Assembly (NCBI RefSeq): GCF_016124105.1
Contig: NZ_JADGMQ010000007.1
Location: forward strand, 140,419 to 204,418
Origin: Aquamicrobium zhengzhouense
Lineage (GTDB): Bacteria; Pseudomonadota; Alphaproteobacteria; Rhizobiales; Rhizobiaceae
DNA: 64,000 bases
Direction of reading: 5' to 3'
In this document: positions 1 through 9,587 of the stretch, one piece after another
How positions within the stretch are numbered: the stretch's first letter is position 1
Layout of the letters: each line of letters begins with the position of its first letter
Translations under genes and position numbers: made by a program
The notes under the pieces: model-generated
What the model was told of the DNA's origin: nothing
The model's database searches: none
The model's input: the letters and a program-made list of their open reading frames with translations, nothing else

Positions 1-4
1 CTTC

Positions 5-916
5 TCACTTCTCGGTTTCAACCAGGCCCTTCACGAACCAGCGCTGCATCAGCACCACCACCAGGATCGGCGGCAGGATTGCGAGCACGCAGGTGACCAT
101 GACGAGGTGCCACTGGGTGTCTGCATCGGCGAAGGAGACCATTTTCCTCAGCGCGATGACGATGGTGTTCATGTCGTTGCGGTTGGTGACGAGCAGCGGC
201 CAAAGGTACTGCGTCCAGCCGTAGATGAAGAGGATCACGAACAGAGCCGCGATGTTGGTCTTCGACAGCGGAAGCAGAATATCCTTGAAGAACCGCCATG
301 GTCCGGCCCCGTCAACACGCGCCGCTTCAACCAGTTCGCCCGGAATGGTGAGGAAGAACTGACGGAAGAGAAGCGTCGCCGTGGCCGATGCCATCAAGGG
401 CAGCGTCAGGCCGGTATAGGTGTCGATCAGACCCAGATCGACCATCACCTTGTAGGTCGGCAGGATACGCACCTCGACCGGGAGCATCAGCGTGATGAAG
501 ATCACCCAGAAGAAGAACATGCGCCCCGGAAACCGGAAGAACACGATCGCAAAGGCCGACAGGATCGAGATGAAGATCTTGCCGATGGCGATCGCGAGCG
601 CGACGACCGTGGTGTTGAACAAAAGCGTCGAGACGTCGACACCGCCGATACGCCCGATCCCGCCGAAGAGCGCCGTCGAATAGTTCTCCCAGAACTGGTC
701 ACCCGGCAAGAGCGGCAGCGGCGGACGCAGAATCGTCTGCAGCGAATGGGTCGAGGCGACGAAGGTGTAATAGATCGGGAAGGCAACGATGAAGATGCCG
801 ATGATCAGGATCGCGTGTGCCGTGTAGCGCGACGAGCGGGAGAGGCCGATCATGCCTCCATGCTCCTTTCGGCCGAGTGCGGCGGCGCGGGTGGGTGCCG
901 TGGACGTATCAGCCAT
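5..916 (-). CDS. ugpE: Glycerol-3-phosphate ABC importer permease UgpE
   Basis: This is an inner-membrane permease of the MalG/UgpE type, one of two that form the channel of the UgpBAEC importer for sn-glycerol-3-phosphate and glycerophosphodiesters. The 303-residue protein has about six hydrophobic segments and, near residue 195, the EAA loop ([13 protein letters not shown]) that docks on the ATPase. I placed the start at the ATG of MADTS, which overlaps the ugpA stop by 8 bases; an ATG seven codons upstream is also open. It is the last complete gene of a ugpB-ugpA-ugpE series; the ATPase gene ugpC would be expected just left of the window. The family call is firm, the substrate is inferred from order and similarity. 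Confidence 0.9.
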   Translation of the reverse strand: MADTSTAPTRAAALGRKEHGGMIGLSRSSRYTAHAILIIGIFIVAFPIYYTFVASTHSLQTILRPPLPLLPGDQFWENYSTALFGGIGRIGGVDVSTLLFNTTVVALAIAIGKIFISILSAFAIVFFRFPGRMFFFWVIFITLMLPVEVRILPTYKVMVDLGLIDTYTGLTLPLMASATATLLFRQFFLTIPGELVEAARVDGAGPWRFFKDILLPLSKTNIAALFVILFIYGWTQYLWPLLVTNRNDMNTIVIALRKMVSFADADTQWHLVMVTCVLAILPPILVVVLMQRWFVKGLVETEK

Positions 917-1793
917 AGTGCACCTTCTTTTCAACATACCGGAACTGGAACGCCGTCAGCGCGATGACGATGACCATCAGGATCACCGACTGCGCGGCAG
1001 AATCGCCAAAGTTCAGGTTCACGAAGCCATCATTGTAGACCTTGTAGACGAGTGTCTCGGTCCACTTGCCGGGTCCACCGCCGGTCACCGCATGGATGAT
1101 GCCGAACGTGTCGAAGAAGGCGTAGGTCGTGTTGATGACGAGCAGGAAGAAGGTTGTCGGTGCGAGCAGCGGGAAGATGATCGTCCAGAAACGCTTCGTC
1201 TCGCCCGCGCCATCAATGGCGGCAGCCTCGATCAGCGTCTTCGGGATCGCTTGCAGCCCGGCAACGAAAAACAGGAAATTGTAGCTGATCTGCTTCCACG
1301 CAGCCGCCGCGATGACGAGCGACATGGCCTGCGGGCCATTGAGCAGCGGATCCCACGGATAGCCGGCCGCGCGCAGCATGTAAGCGAACGTTCCCATGGT
1401 GGGATTGAACATGAAAAGCCACAAAAGGCCGGCGATTGCAGGCGCAACCGCATAGGGCCAGATCATCAGCGTGCGGTAAAAGCCACGACCCTTGATGATC
1501 TTGTCGGCCATCACCGCCAGAAGCAGCGCAAGTACTATCGCGATGAAAGCGGTGGCGACGGAGAAGATCACCGTGGTCTGGACGCTGGCAATGTAACTTG
1601 GCTGGCTCAGCACCTTCTTGAAATTGGCGAGACCGACGAAAGTGGTCTTCAAGCCAAAGGCGTCTTCACGCAGGACCGATTGATACAGCGCCTGGCTTGC
1701 GGGCCAGTAGAAGAAGACGAGGGTGATCGCGAGCTGGGGGGCCAGCAAAAGATAGGGTAGGATCTTGTTCGGAAAGACGACGCGCGGGGACAA
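909..1793 (-). CDS. ugpA: Glycerol-3-phosphate ABC importer permease UgpA
   Basis: This is the partner permease to UgpE, a 294-residue MalF/UgpA-type inner-membrane protein of the length usual for UgpA. Hydrophobic helices alternate with short loops, and the EAA motif ([17 protein letters not shown]) sits near residues 190-206. It follows ugpB by about 80 bases and overlaps ugpE, so the three are one transcription unit. With UgpE it forms the membrane pathway for glycerol-3-phosphate, a source of carbon and, above all, of phosphate. Confidence 0.9.
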   Translation of the reverse strand: MSPRVVFPNKILPYLLLAPQLAITLVFFYWPASQALYQSVLREDAFGLKTTFVGLANFKKVLSQPSYIASVQTTVIFSVATAFIAIVLALLLAVMADKIIKGRGFYRTLMIWPYAVAPAIAGLLWLFMFNPTMGTFAYMLRAAGYPWDPLLNGPQAMSLVIAAAAWKQISYNFLFFVAGLQAIPKTLIEAAAIDGAGETKRFWTIIFPLLAPTTFFLLVINTTYAFFDTFGIIHAVTGGGPGKWTETLVYKVYNDGFVNLNFGDSAAQSVILMVIVIALTAFQFRYVEKKVHYG

Positions 1794-1876
1794 ATGGTCT
1801 CCTCATGCTTTCTCGTGAGCACAAAACCATCCGCGCGAACCGGCGCGGATGGTGACTTGAAGCGGTGAAGCGACGA

Positions 1877-3187
1877 TTAGTTACCGATGGCTTCCTGGAT
1901 GGCCGCGTTGCCGCGTTCCACGGATTTGTCGAGCGCTTCCTTCGCCGACTGGTCGCCAGCAAGCATCTTCTCGAACTCTTCGTTCTGGATGTCGCGGACC
2001 TGCGGCAGGTTGACGAGGCGAACACCCTTGGAATTCGGGGTCGGTTCCTTGCCCATCATCTGCTGGATCGGAATTTCACGACCCGGGTTCTTCTCGTAGA
2101 AGCCCGATGCCTTGGTGGCTTCGTAAGCTTCAAGCGTCACCGGCAGGTAGCCCGAAACTTCGTGCAGGCGCTGCTGGATGTCGGTCTGCGACAGGAAGTT
2201 GAAGAAGGCAGCAACAGCCTTGTACTCTTCATCGCTCTTGCCACCGAAGACCCAGAGCGAAGCACCGCCCGGAATGGTGTTCTGCGGCGCACCTTCGAGA
2301 TCGTCGTAGTAAGGCAGCTGGCCAAGGCCATAGTTCATGCCCGACTTCAGGACGTCACCCAGACCACCCGAAGATTCCGTCATGATCGCGCATTCGCCCG
2401 ACAGGAACAGCTGCTTGGCTTCCGAGGTACGGCCGCCGTAGCGGAAAGTGTCATCCTTGGCGAGGTCGGCGAAGTTCTGGAAGTGACGCACGAACGGCTC
2501 GGAATTGTAGGTCAGCTCGACGTCGGTCGAAGCCAGGCCGTTTTCCTGCGTTCCGTACTGCAGATTGTTCCAGGCAGCGAAGTTTTCGAGGCCGATCCAG
2601 GTCAGCCAGGTCGAGGTCAGGCCGCAGGATCCTGCGCCGCTCGACTTGATTTTCTTGGCAGCTTCGAACACTTCCGGCCAGGTTTTTGGCGGGTTGTCGG
2701 CGTCGAGGCCAGCCTTCTCGAAAAGATCCTTGTTGTAATAGAGGATCGGCGAGGAGGAGTTGTACGGGAACGACAGCATGGTGCCGTCCGGCTTCGAGTA
2801 ATAGGCAACGATGCCCGGCAGGTACTTGCTCTTGTCGAACTCGGCGCCACCCATGGAGATGACTTCGGCGACCGGCTTGACCGCGCCTTCGGCGCCCATC
2901 ATGACGCCGGTGCCAACGTCGAACACCTGCATGATGTGCGGCGCCTGACCCGCACGGAACGCGGCGATGCCTGCGTTCAGGGTTTCCGGATAGGTTCCCT
3001 TGAATACAGGGCTGACTTTGTAGTCGCTTTGGCTCTCGTTGAACTCCTTGGACAGAGTCTCCACGACTTCATTATTCGCGCCTGTCATTGCGTGCCACCA
3101 GGAAATCTCGGTGACCGCAAATGCAGCCGAAGACGACAGAATGGTAAAGGATGCGGCGATACCCGCCGCGAAGCCCAGAGTCTTCAT
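1877..3187 (-). CDS. ugpB: Glycerol-3-phosphate-binding protein UgpB
   Basis: This is the periplasmic substrate-binding protein of the Ugp importer, 436 residues, close to the family's usual length. It opens with a signal peptide (MKTLGFAAGIAASFTILS, cleavage probably after the AFA near residue 24), followed by the ISWWHAMTG segment characteristic of UgpB and related family-1 sugar-binding proteins. The middle holds the YNKDLFEKAGLD and GGASLWVFGGK segments found throughout this family. It is the first gene of ugpBAE. The name rests on recognisable UgpB-like sequence plus gene order; a related polyol or sugar ligand cannot be fully excluded. Confidence 0.9.
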   Translation of the reverse strand: MKTLGFAAGIAASFTILSSSAAFAVTEISWWHAMTGANNEVVETLSKEFNESQSDYKVSPVFKGTYPETLNAGIAAFRAGQAPHIMQVFDVGTGVMMGAEGAVKPVAEVISMGGAEFDKSKYLPGIVAYYSKPDGTMLSFPYNSSSPILYYNKDLFEKAGLDADNPPKTWPEVFEAAKKIKSSGAGSCGLTSTWLTWIGLENFAAWNNLQYGTQENGLASTDVELTYNSEPFVRHFQNFADLAKDDTFRYGGRTSEAKQLFLSGECAIMTESSGGLGDVLKSGMNYGLGQLPYYDDLEGAPQNTIPGGASLWVFGGKSDEEYKAVAAFFNFLSQTDIQQRLHEVSGYLPVTLEAYEATKASGFYEKNPGREIPIQQMMGKEPTPNSKGVRLVNLPQVRDIQNEEFEKMLAGDQSAKEALDKSVERGNAAIQEAIGN

Positions 3188-3280
3188 ATTTGCTCGCTCC
3201 CATCAGTTGGCGAAGGTCGGCCCACAGGCAGAGATTTTCTCCCCACTGTGCCCGTTCCGCGTGCTCTAGTATTGTCCTGA

Positions 3281-3325
3281 TGTGACAGTTTCACAACCGT
3301 TTTGATTTTCTGCTTACAGTTTCAC
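3281..3325. promoter_or_regulatory. Repeats upstream of ugpB
   Basis: The 190-base gap upstream of ugpB carries ACAGTTTCAC twice, at 3285-3294 and 3316-3325, 31 bases apart (three helical turns). The first copy lies in the inverted repeat TGTGACAGTTTCACA. Read toward ugpB it contains CTGTCAC, a good Pho half-site, but no second heptamer at the 11-base spacing of a full Pho box. A regulator site is likely; which regulator is open. Confidence 0.35.
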
Positions 3326-3377
3326 TTTTGGTCCACAGGACGGGAAAGCGAAACTAAGCGAACCAGGATGGGTGCTG

Positions 3378-4061
3378 TCAATCTCCGCTTTCCACCTTTC
3401 CGTCCACAACCTTGATCTGTCTTCTGCACGCGGCAGCAATTTTCTCATCGTGGGTGGAGATAAGGAAAGTAGTCTTTTCGACTGTGTTGATCTCGCGAAT
3501 CAGGTCCATGACCTGCTCTGCAGATTGCCGGTCAAGGTTTCCGGTCGGCTCGTCCGCAAGGACAAGCTCCGGCTGGTTCATCAGCGCTCTGGCGATTGCG
3601 ACGCGCTGTTTCTGGCCGCCGGAAAGTTGCGTCGCTTTAAAGTGGATGCGTTCTTCAAGACCAACACGTTGCAACAGTTCTTCGCCGCGCTGACGCGCCT
3701 TGCGGGTCTCGCGGCCTGCGCTGACCGCCGTGGGAAAGATCACGTTCTCCAGCGCCGTGAAGTCCGGCAACAGATGATGAAACTGGAAGACGAAACCGAT
3801 ATGGCGGTTACGGAACTCCGTTAGTGCCGCGTCGCTCGCCTGGGTCATGTCCTCGCCAAGCATGCGGTGTTCACCCGATGTCGGCCGCATCAAGGTGCCC
3901 AAAATGGTGAGAAGCGTGCTCTTGCCCGAACCCGACGGCCCGAGCAGAGCGGCAAGATCGCCCTCGTGAAGAACCATGGAAAGATCGCGAAGAACCCGGG
4001 TCGCAGTGTCGCCTTCGCCGAAGGTTTTCACCAGATCACTGACTTCGACGAGCACGCTCAT
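3378..4061 (-). CDS. LolD/MacB-type ABC transporter ATPase
   Basis: This is the ATP-binding subunit of a type VII (MacB/LolCDE-like) ABC system, 227 residues, the usual length for LolD-type proteins. The Walker A motif GPSGSGKST is at 41-49, the signature LSGGQ at 146-150 and the Walker B LVLADEPTGN from 166. Its start overlaps the end of the upstream permease gene by 4 bases (ATGA), so the two are translationally coupled. Together with that permease and a membrane-fusion protein it forms a three-gene efflux or mechanotransmission unit. The exported substrate cannot be told from the sequence. Confidence 0.88.
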   Translation of the reverse strand: MSVLVEVSDLVKTFGEGDTATRVLRDLSMVLHEGDLAALLGPSGSGKSTLLTILGTLMRPTSGEHRMLGEDMTQASDAALTEFRNRHIGFVFQFHHLLPDFTALENVIFPTAVSAGRETRKARQRGEELLQRVGLEERIHFKATQLSGGQKQRVAIARALMNQPELVLADEPTGNLDRQSAEQVMDLIREINTVEKTTFLISTHDEKIAAACRRQIKVVDGKVESGD

Positions 4062-5263
4062 TGGCCGATCACCTCGACCGGATCCACCTTGGCAGCGGCG
4101 CGTGCGGGCAAGATGGAAGCAATGATCGCGCCTATTACGGTCAGGACGATGGCGAGGAGATAATCTCCCTGGCGAACGTCAATCGGAAAGCCGCCGGAGG
4201 CGGCCTCCTCAGGCACCGGAAATGGCGACATGACGAGATAGCCGGCTCCTGCGCCGAGGACGCCGCCGATAAGACCGACGAGCATGCCCTGAAAGACGAA
4301 GACGCTGACGACGAACATGCGGCTCGCGCCAAATGCGCGCATGATTCCGATTTCCGGGCGGCGGCGGTAGGTCGAAAGCAGGAGCGCGCTGGCAACGCCA
4401 ATGACGATCGTGATCAGCGAGAACGCCTTGATGAGGTCTCCGGAGTTCGCCTGAGCCCGCAGTCCATCCAGTAATTGGGCGTTGTTCTCGGTCCAGGGTG
4501 TTGCCTCAAGCCCCGTTGCAGCAGCAATGCGGTCTGCGAACAATTCCGCTGAATTGAGGTCGTTCAGCTTGATCTCTATCCTGCTGATGCCCTGGTCGAG
4601 ATCAAAGAGGGATCTCGCCGCCGCGATGCTGACGAAAGCCGATCTTGCATCGAGCGTTTCCACGCCGAGTGAAAAGATGCCCGCGATCATCAAGGAACGC
4701 TCGACGTCGCGGTCCGATTGAAGAGTGATGATCTGGCCGACCCCGACGCCCAGATCTGAGGCGAGCGAGGCCCCGATCAAAATGCTGGAATTGGTCAGGC
4801 GGTCACTGCCGCTCACCAGCTTGCCGCGAATGTCGGCAATTGCCGAAACCTTTCCGGGCTCCACGCCGGTGACGTAGACGGGTGCGCGGGACTGGCCGCG
4901 TATGACGAACCCGTTACCAACAATTTGGGGAGAGGCGGCCTTCACCCCCTCCATTTCCTCGATCAGAGGAAGGAAAATGTCGCCGGTCCGCAGGACCTCC
5001 CGTTGCGCGGTCGCCTTCTGGAAGACAACGGCCGAACCATTCGGCTCTCCGGAAATGAGGGTAGCATCACGCTTGGGGGCCTCCAGCGTGACATGTGCGA
5101 TATCGCCGACTGTGCGGTCAACGAGATAGCTTCCAAGACCACCGATCAGCGCGCTGATGAAGACGAACACAAAGACGCCGATCGCGACGCCAAGAACGAG
5201 CAATCCCGTTTGCAGCTTGCTTGAGGCGAGGTAGCGAAGGGCAAACTTCAGGACGTAGAGCAT
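4058..5263 (-). CDS. MacB/FtsX-type ABC transporter permease
   Basis: This 401-residue membrane protein has the four-helix layout of MacB/LolC/FtsX permeases: one helix near residues 18-47, a large periplasmic domain of about 220 residues, and three helices from about 275 to the C terminus, ending in the family's ARAAAKVDPVEVIG segment. It sits between the adaptor gene and the ATPase gene. Proteins of this class usually do not move substrate through the membrane but transmit ATP-driven motion to a periplasmic partner. The substrate is unknown. Confidence 0.88.
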   Translation of the reverse strand: MLYVLKFALRYLASSKLQTGLLVLGVAIGVFVFVFISALIGGLGSYLVDRTVGDIAHVTLEAPKRDATLISGEPNGSAVVFQKATAQREVLRTGDIFLPLIEEMEGVKAASPQIVGNGFVIRGQSRAPVYVTGVEPGKVSAIADIRGKLVSGSDRLTNSSILIGASLASDLGVGVGQIITLQSDRDVERSLMIAGIFSLGVETLDARSAFVSIAAARSLFDLDQGISRIEIKLNDLNSAELFADRIAAATGLEATPWTENNAQLLDGLRAQANSGDLIKAFSLITIVIGVASALLLSTYRRRPEIGIMRAFGASRMFVVSVFVFQGMLVGLIGGVLGAGAGYLVMSPFPVPEEAASGGFPIDVRQGDYLLAIVLTVIGAIIASILPARAAAKVDPVEVIGQ

Positions 5264-5266
5264 CGG

Positions 5267-6307
5267 TTACCCTGCCGTCGCCTTGACGCCAGGTTTGACG
5301 CGTGCCGGGTCGAGGATAACGCTGTCTCCTTCACCAAGACCTTCGGTGACGATCACCCGCTCAGACGGCCAGTCCGCGAATTGTACGACCCGCTTTTCAA
5401 CGATCCTGTCGCCGAGCACCATCACATAAGTCTCCCGGCCCTCAGAAGCGATGGCGCTGCGCGGAAGCGAAAGCGCCGCATCGAATTCCTTGATGATGAC
5501 ATTGGCATTGACCGTGAGGCCAATCGGCAGCGTTCCGTCGCTGTCGAACGCGATCTTGATCTTGCGTCCGCCCGTCGAGGGATCAACTTTGGGGGCCGTG
5601 AAGGTGACGGTCCCTTCCAGCGGCACGCTGACGCCAATCGGTAAAAGCTGCGCCTTCAAGCCCTCGCTGATATGCGCAGAATAAAGTTCATCTACGTCAG
5701 TTTCGACGATCAGTTCGCTGGTGTCAGCGATCACAAACAGCTCGCTTTGCGTGTCGACAAGCTGGCCAAGATCGACACCGCGCGTCAGGACGACGCCGGA
5801 GATCGGCGCTCGGACGAGATATTGGAACGCTTGCTCCTTGGCTTGCTCAAGAACAGCTTCCAGCCGTGCCGTTTCGGTAATCGCGCTTTCCAGAGCAAGC
5901 TCGGCATCTTCAAGGGCGGAACGTGGACTGTTCGCACCAAGGGCCCTTGCGCGTGCCACGGTCACTTCCGCCTGGCGTTGCTTGCTGCGCTGTCCTTCGA
6001 GCGCGGCGGTGGCCTCATCGACCTGCGCCTGGACAATCGCCATGTCGAGAGACACCAGAATATCGCCAGCCTCGACGACGTCGCCTTCATCGACATGCAG
6101 TTCGAGCGCCTTCGCGGAAACCGGAGCGCGTACGGTTACGCTGTTGCGGGCAGCCACCCGCCCATTGACCGCCAACACCTGCGAAATCGGTCCAGAAGTG
6201 GCAATTTCGACAGCGACCTCGATCGGCTTTTCCGCCCAGGGCTGGAAGTATCCTACGAATACGGCGGCTGCGAAAAGGACGACAACAACAAGCCACCGTT
6301 TGGACAA
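5267..6307 (-). CDS. HlyD/MacA-type periplasmic adaptor
   Basis: This is a 346-residue membrane-fusion (adaptor) protein. It has one N-terminal membrane anchor (residues 5-20), a barrel-sandwich hybrid half-motif (VRAPVSAKALELHVDEGDVV), a helical hairpin of about 80 residues rich in Ala, Glu and Gln, the second lipoyl half (VRAPISGVVL) and a C-terminal beta-barrel. The start codon is TTG, with a GGTGAG stretch a few bases upstream. It is the first gene of the efflux operon; it should bridge the MacB-like permease to an outer-membrane channel, for which no gene is seen here. Confidence 0.87.
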   Translation of the reverse strand: MSKRWLVVVVLFAAAVFVGYFQPWAEKPIEVAVEIATSGPISQVLAVNGRVAARNSVTVRAPVSAKALELHVDEGDVVEAGDILVSLDMAIVQAQVDEATAALEGQRSKQRQAEVTVARARALGANSPRSALEDAELALESAITETARLEAVLEQAKEQAFQYLVRAPISGVVLTRGVDLGQLVDTQSELFVIADTSELIVETDVDELYSAHISEGLKAQLLPIGVSVPLEGTVTFTAPKVDPSTGGRKIKIAFDSDGTLPIGLTVNANVIIKEFDAALSLPRSAIASEGRETYVMVLGDRIVEKRVVQFADWPSERVIVTEGLGEGDSVILDPARVKPGVKATAG

Positions 6308-6526
6308 AACTCACCGCCTGATTTTGTGGAACCGAGCGAAAAAGCTGCCGATCCCGCCACCAACTCCGCCGCAATATAAGGTCGCGCCGACCTGCGGCAA
6401 ACATTGACGAACCAGTTTCTCGTTCGATCCGCGCGCGTTGCTACGTCGCACTATCTGCGCGCTACCACTTAAGAACAGGTTCTTTTCGGCCGGACGACGT
6501 CTTTATGTTCGCTACCCAGGTAGCAG

Positions 6527-7957
6527 TTGACGCACATGCAAACATCTCAGCAACAACACCGCCAGGCGATGTCGACAGCGGCGAGCCCGATTGCACGCGA
6601 GCGTCCGCCTAAGGGTGCCAGGCGGTCAAAACCCAATTCATCGAGGCTAAATGCCGCTTCAGGTGAGCTCGACGCGACGCGGCAAAGGCTGCCGCTGCCT
6701 GTCATTCTTCTTCTGGTCTCGCTCCAGATCCCGTGGATCATCAATCTTGGCGCGCTGCGCCTGACGCCCTACCGCCTCGTCCTCCTCATTCTCGTTCCAT
6801 TGTTGTTGGTGCGATGGGCAAGAGGCGGGGCAGGCAAGGTCCGCCTCACTGATTTTGCGCTGTTCGGTCTTTGCGTCTGGTGCACCCTTGCCATTCTCGT
6901 CATTCATGGCCTTGGCGAGACGATCGAGCCTGCAGGGATCTACTTCATCGAGACGATGGGCGGTTTTCTGGTCGCCCGATGTTACATTCGCGATGAACAC
7001 GCCTTCTTCCAGATGGCGAAGCTGCTCTTCATCATCACCCTCGTCCTTTTGCCCTTTGCCATGCACGAGACCTTCACGGGCGGCAAAGTGCTGCTGCAGA
7101 CATTGCAGCTGGTGATGCCGACTTATGAAATGATCGCGATGCCCCAGCGGTGGGGGCTTGATCGCGCGCAGGTCAATTACATCCATCCGATCCATTTCGG
7201 CCTGAATATTGGCTGCACGCTGACGCTTGCCTGGATGGTTGTGGGCTACGGGAAACCGCTGATAAAGCGCCTTGTCGCCGCGGGGCTGGTGTTCTTCACC
7301 TCGTTCCTGTCCCTGTCATCTGGACCATTGTCCTCAATGGTGGGGCAGATCGGCTTGATGGGCTGGGGCGGGGTCCTGCAGCGCTTTCCGCTGAAATGGA
7401 GCCTCATGGCGGCGGGCGGCATTACCCTCTTCGTCCTCACGGAGTTGTTCGCCAACCGGTCGATGGCCGTGATCCTCCTTTCCATGTTCGCGTTCGATGC
7501 TGATTCTGCCTACATCAGAACGCTGACCTGGGAGTACGGGACGCAGTCGATCATGAACAATCCGCTGTTCGGGGTCGGCTTCAACATGTGGGACAAGCCT
7601 GCATGGCTGACTGAAAGCATCGACATGCACTGGATCATCGATGCTGTGCGCCACGGCATTCCCGCAGGTGTCCTCACCTTCCTCGCGCTCGGAAGCGCGC
7701 TGTGGACAATCGGACGGGTCTCCCTGACGGACGACAAGCTGCGCACCTTCCGCGCCGCCTACATGTTCACGATCGCAGGTTTCTTCATGACTGGGTGGGC
7801 GGTCTATTTCTGGGAATCGACCTATGTTCTCTTCACCTTCCTTCTCGGCAGCGGCTTCTGGCTGCTGGATCGAGAGGAAGAGCCGCTCCGAAAACGCTTC
7901 AAGGCGCGACCAAATCAAGCCGATCGGATCGCGGAGAGACGGCGCTCAAGAGCATAG
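6527..7957 (+). CDS. O-antigen ligase/ExoQ-like polysaccharide membrane protein
   Basis: This is a polytopic membrane protein of up to 476 residues with about eleven hydrophobic segments after a basic, cytoplasmic N-terminal tail of about 50 residues. Its layout, the large central periplasmic loop, and the segment around GVGFNMWDKP resemble the O-antigen ligase/ExoQ (Wzy_C) superfamily. Members join or polymerise lipid-linked glycans at the periplasmic face. The start may be the TTG at 6527, the ATG at 6536 or the ATG at 6569. Its 3' end runs 43 bases into the convergent yehW gene. It stands alone, so a polysaccharide cannot be named. Confidence 0.65.
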   Translation: MTHMQTSQQQHRQAMSTAASPIARERPPKGARRSKPNSSRLNAASGELDATRQRLPLPVILLLVSLQIPWIINLGALRLTPYRLVLLILVPLLLVRWARGGAGKVRLTDFALFGLCVWCTLAILVIHGLGETIEPAGIYFIETMGGFLVARCYIRDEHAFFQMAKLLFIITLVLLPFAMHETFTGGKVLLQTLQLVMPTYEMIAMPQRWGLDRAQVNYIHPIHFGLNIGCTLTLAWMVVGYGKPLIKRLVAAGLVFFTSFLSLSSGPLSSMVGQIGLMGWGGVLQRFPLKWSLMAAGGITLFVLTELFANRSMAVILLSMFAFDADSAYIRTLTWEYGTQSIMNNPLFGVGFNMWDKPAWLTESIDMHWIIDAVRHGIPAGVLTFLALGSALWTIGRVSLTDDKLRTFRAAYMFTIAGFFMTGWAVYFWESTYVLFTFLLGSGFWLLDREEEPLRKRFKARPNQADRIAERRRSRA

Positions 7958-8652
7958 AGCGCATCGTGGATCAGGACCGCCATCATCGCGACCACCACCG
8001 CCCCTTGAAGCACATAGGCGAAATTGTTGGATTGCAGCCCCGCGATGATGACTTCGCCAAGTGTCGGCGCAGCGACGGTGGAACCAATCGTCGCCGTCGA
8101 AAGGCTGATGACGACCGCCACGCGAATTCCCGCGAGGATGAGCGGCAAGCATAGGGGCAGCTCGACCGAAAACAGCCGCTGCGTTCCCGTCATGCCGACG
8201 CCCTTGGCCGCCTCCTGGACATCCCGCGGCAGAGTGGAGAGCCCGGTCAGAGTGTTCTCGAAAATTGGCAGCATCGCGTAGAGGAACAGGGCCAGGAAGG
8301 TCGGCACGACGCCAAATCCCGTGGCGGGAACTGCCAGCGCGAGAACGGCCACCGGCGGGAATGTCTGGCCGATATTGACGACACTGCGCGCCAGAGGCAG
8401 CAGCTCGGTGCCGGATCTGCGGGTAACGAATATCGCCATCGCAACGGCAATCGCGCTGGCAACGATGGTCGCCGCAAAGACGATGCCAAGATGCTGAAGC
8501 GCCAGCACCCAAAGGCTCTGGCGTTCATAGATGACAGGTCCATTTCCCTGCGCCGCCATCGACAAAAGTGGCGCGAAACTCGTCGGAGAGATCAGGAACG
8601 CGAGCAGGCAGACAAAGGCTAGAATACGCAGCAGTGCCGGCAGCCGCTTCAT
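7915..8652 (-). CDS. yehW: Osmoprotectant ABC permease YehW-like
   Basis: This is a 245-residue inner-membrane permease of the OpuCB/YehW class. The EAA-like loop LPRDVQEAAKGVGMTGTQ lies near residues 140-160. It is the last gene of a four-gene minus-strand operon whose order and lengths (binding protein, 402-residue permease, 312-residue ATPase, 245-residue permease) match Escherichia coli osmF-yehY-yehX-yehW. Its start overlaps the ATPase gene by 4 bases. The system takes up compatible solutes such as glycine betaine, in E. coli with low affinity; the ligand here is not proven. Confidence 0.85.
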   Translation of the reverse strand: MKRLPALLRILAFVCLLAFLISPTSFAPLLSMAAQGNGPVIYERQSLWVLALQHLGIVFAATIVASAIAVAMAIFVTRRSGTELLPLARSVVNIGQTFPPVAVLALAVPATGFGVVPTFLALFLYAMLPIFENTLTGLSTLPRDVQEAAKGVGMTGTQRLFSVELPLCLPLILAGIRVAVVISLSTATIGSTVAAPTLGEVIIAGLQSNNFAYVLQGAVVVAMMAVLIHDALYALERRLSAIRSA

Positions 8653-9587
8653 GGCGTGCCAGATCCGTTGCGCACCAAGCTGTCCAGCGTGATCTGGCCG
8701 ACAATCCTGGCGTTCTCATCTTTGACGGGAAGGCTGGTTTTCCCCTGCGCCACGAATTCCGCGAGAGCGTCGCGCAAGGAGAGCTGCCCTGAAATCGGAG
8801 AGCCTGATGCTTCGCCTGGCTCGATCAGATCTTCAACGCTGGCAAAGGCCAGCAGCCGGAACGGCTTCTCGCCCTTGCCAACGAGGGACTCGACAAACTC
8901 GCTCGCGGGATTGCGCAGCACATCTGCCGGTTCGGCAAACTGGACGAGTTCGCCGCCGTCCATGATCGCGATGCGGTGGCCAAGCGCCAGCGCCTCTTCC
9001 ATGTCATGCGTGACCATGACGATGGTCGTTCCCAATTGCTGCTGAATTTTCTGGAGGTCCTCGCGCGCCTTGTTCCGGATCACCGGGTCGAGCGCGCCGA
9101 AAGGCTCATCCATGAGGAGGATGTTTGGTCGTGCAGCAAGAGCCCGTGCAACGCCTACGCGCTGCTGCTGTCCGCCCGACAATTCGTGCGGGTAGCGGTC
9201 TCGGTAGATTGCCGGGTCAAGCTGGAAAAGGCTCAGCAGCTCGTCCACGCGCTCGCCGGTCTTCTCTACCGTCCAGCCGAGCAGTCCTGGCACTGTGCCG
9301 ATGTTCTCGGCGACGCTGCGATGAGGGAACAGGCCATGCTGCTGGATCGCATAGCCGATGGATCGGCGCAGCTGCGGCCCGGAGACATCGCGATTATCGA
9401 CCCCGTCGATCTTGATCGTACCCTCATCGACTTCCACCAGCCGGTTGATCATCCGCAGTAATGTCGTCTTGCCCGAACCGGACATGCCGACAATGGTGAC
9501 GAATTCATGGGCCCGAATTGTCATCGAGACGTTCTTGACCGCCGGAAGGCCATTATACCTCTTGCTGACGTTCTCGATTTCGATCAT
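8649..9587 (-). CDS. yehX: Osmoprotectant ABC transporter ATPase YehX-like
   Basis: This is the ATP-binding subunit of the importer, 312 residues. Walker A is GMSGSGKTT near residues 34-42, the signature LSGGQQQRVGVARAL near 140-154, followed by Walker B ILLMDEPFGALDP. Beyond about residue 240 the C-terminal tail resembles a single degenerate CBS domain (SLPVKDENARIVGQITLD), the place where ProV/OpuCA-type ATPases sense ionic strength. It overlaps both neighbouring permease genes by 4 bases. Confidence 0.88.
   Translation of the reverse strand: MIEIENVSKRYNGLPAVKNVSMTIRAHEFVTIVGMSGSGKTTLLRMINRLVEVDEGTIKIDGVDNRDVSGPQLRRSIGYAIQQHGLFPHRSVAENIGTVPGLLGWTVEKTGERVDELLSLFQLDPAIYRDRYPHELSGGQQQRVGVARALAARPNILLMDEPFGALDPVIRNKAREDLQKIQQQLGTTIVMVTHDMEEALALGHRIAIMDGGELVQFAEPADVLRNPASEFVESLVGKGEKPFRLLAFASVEDLIEPGEASGSPISGQLSLRDALAEFVAQGKTSLPVKDENARIVGQITLDSLVRNGSGTP

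Noticed and set aside
1865..3280. Open frame of about 470 codons on the plus strand opposite ugpB
   Set aside because: It mirrors the ugpB codons, as expected from high third-position GC, has an odd composition and no family resemblance.
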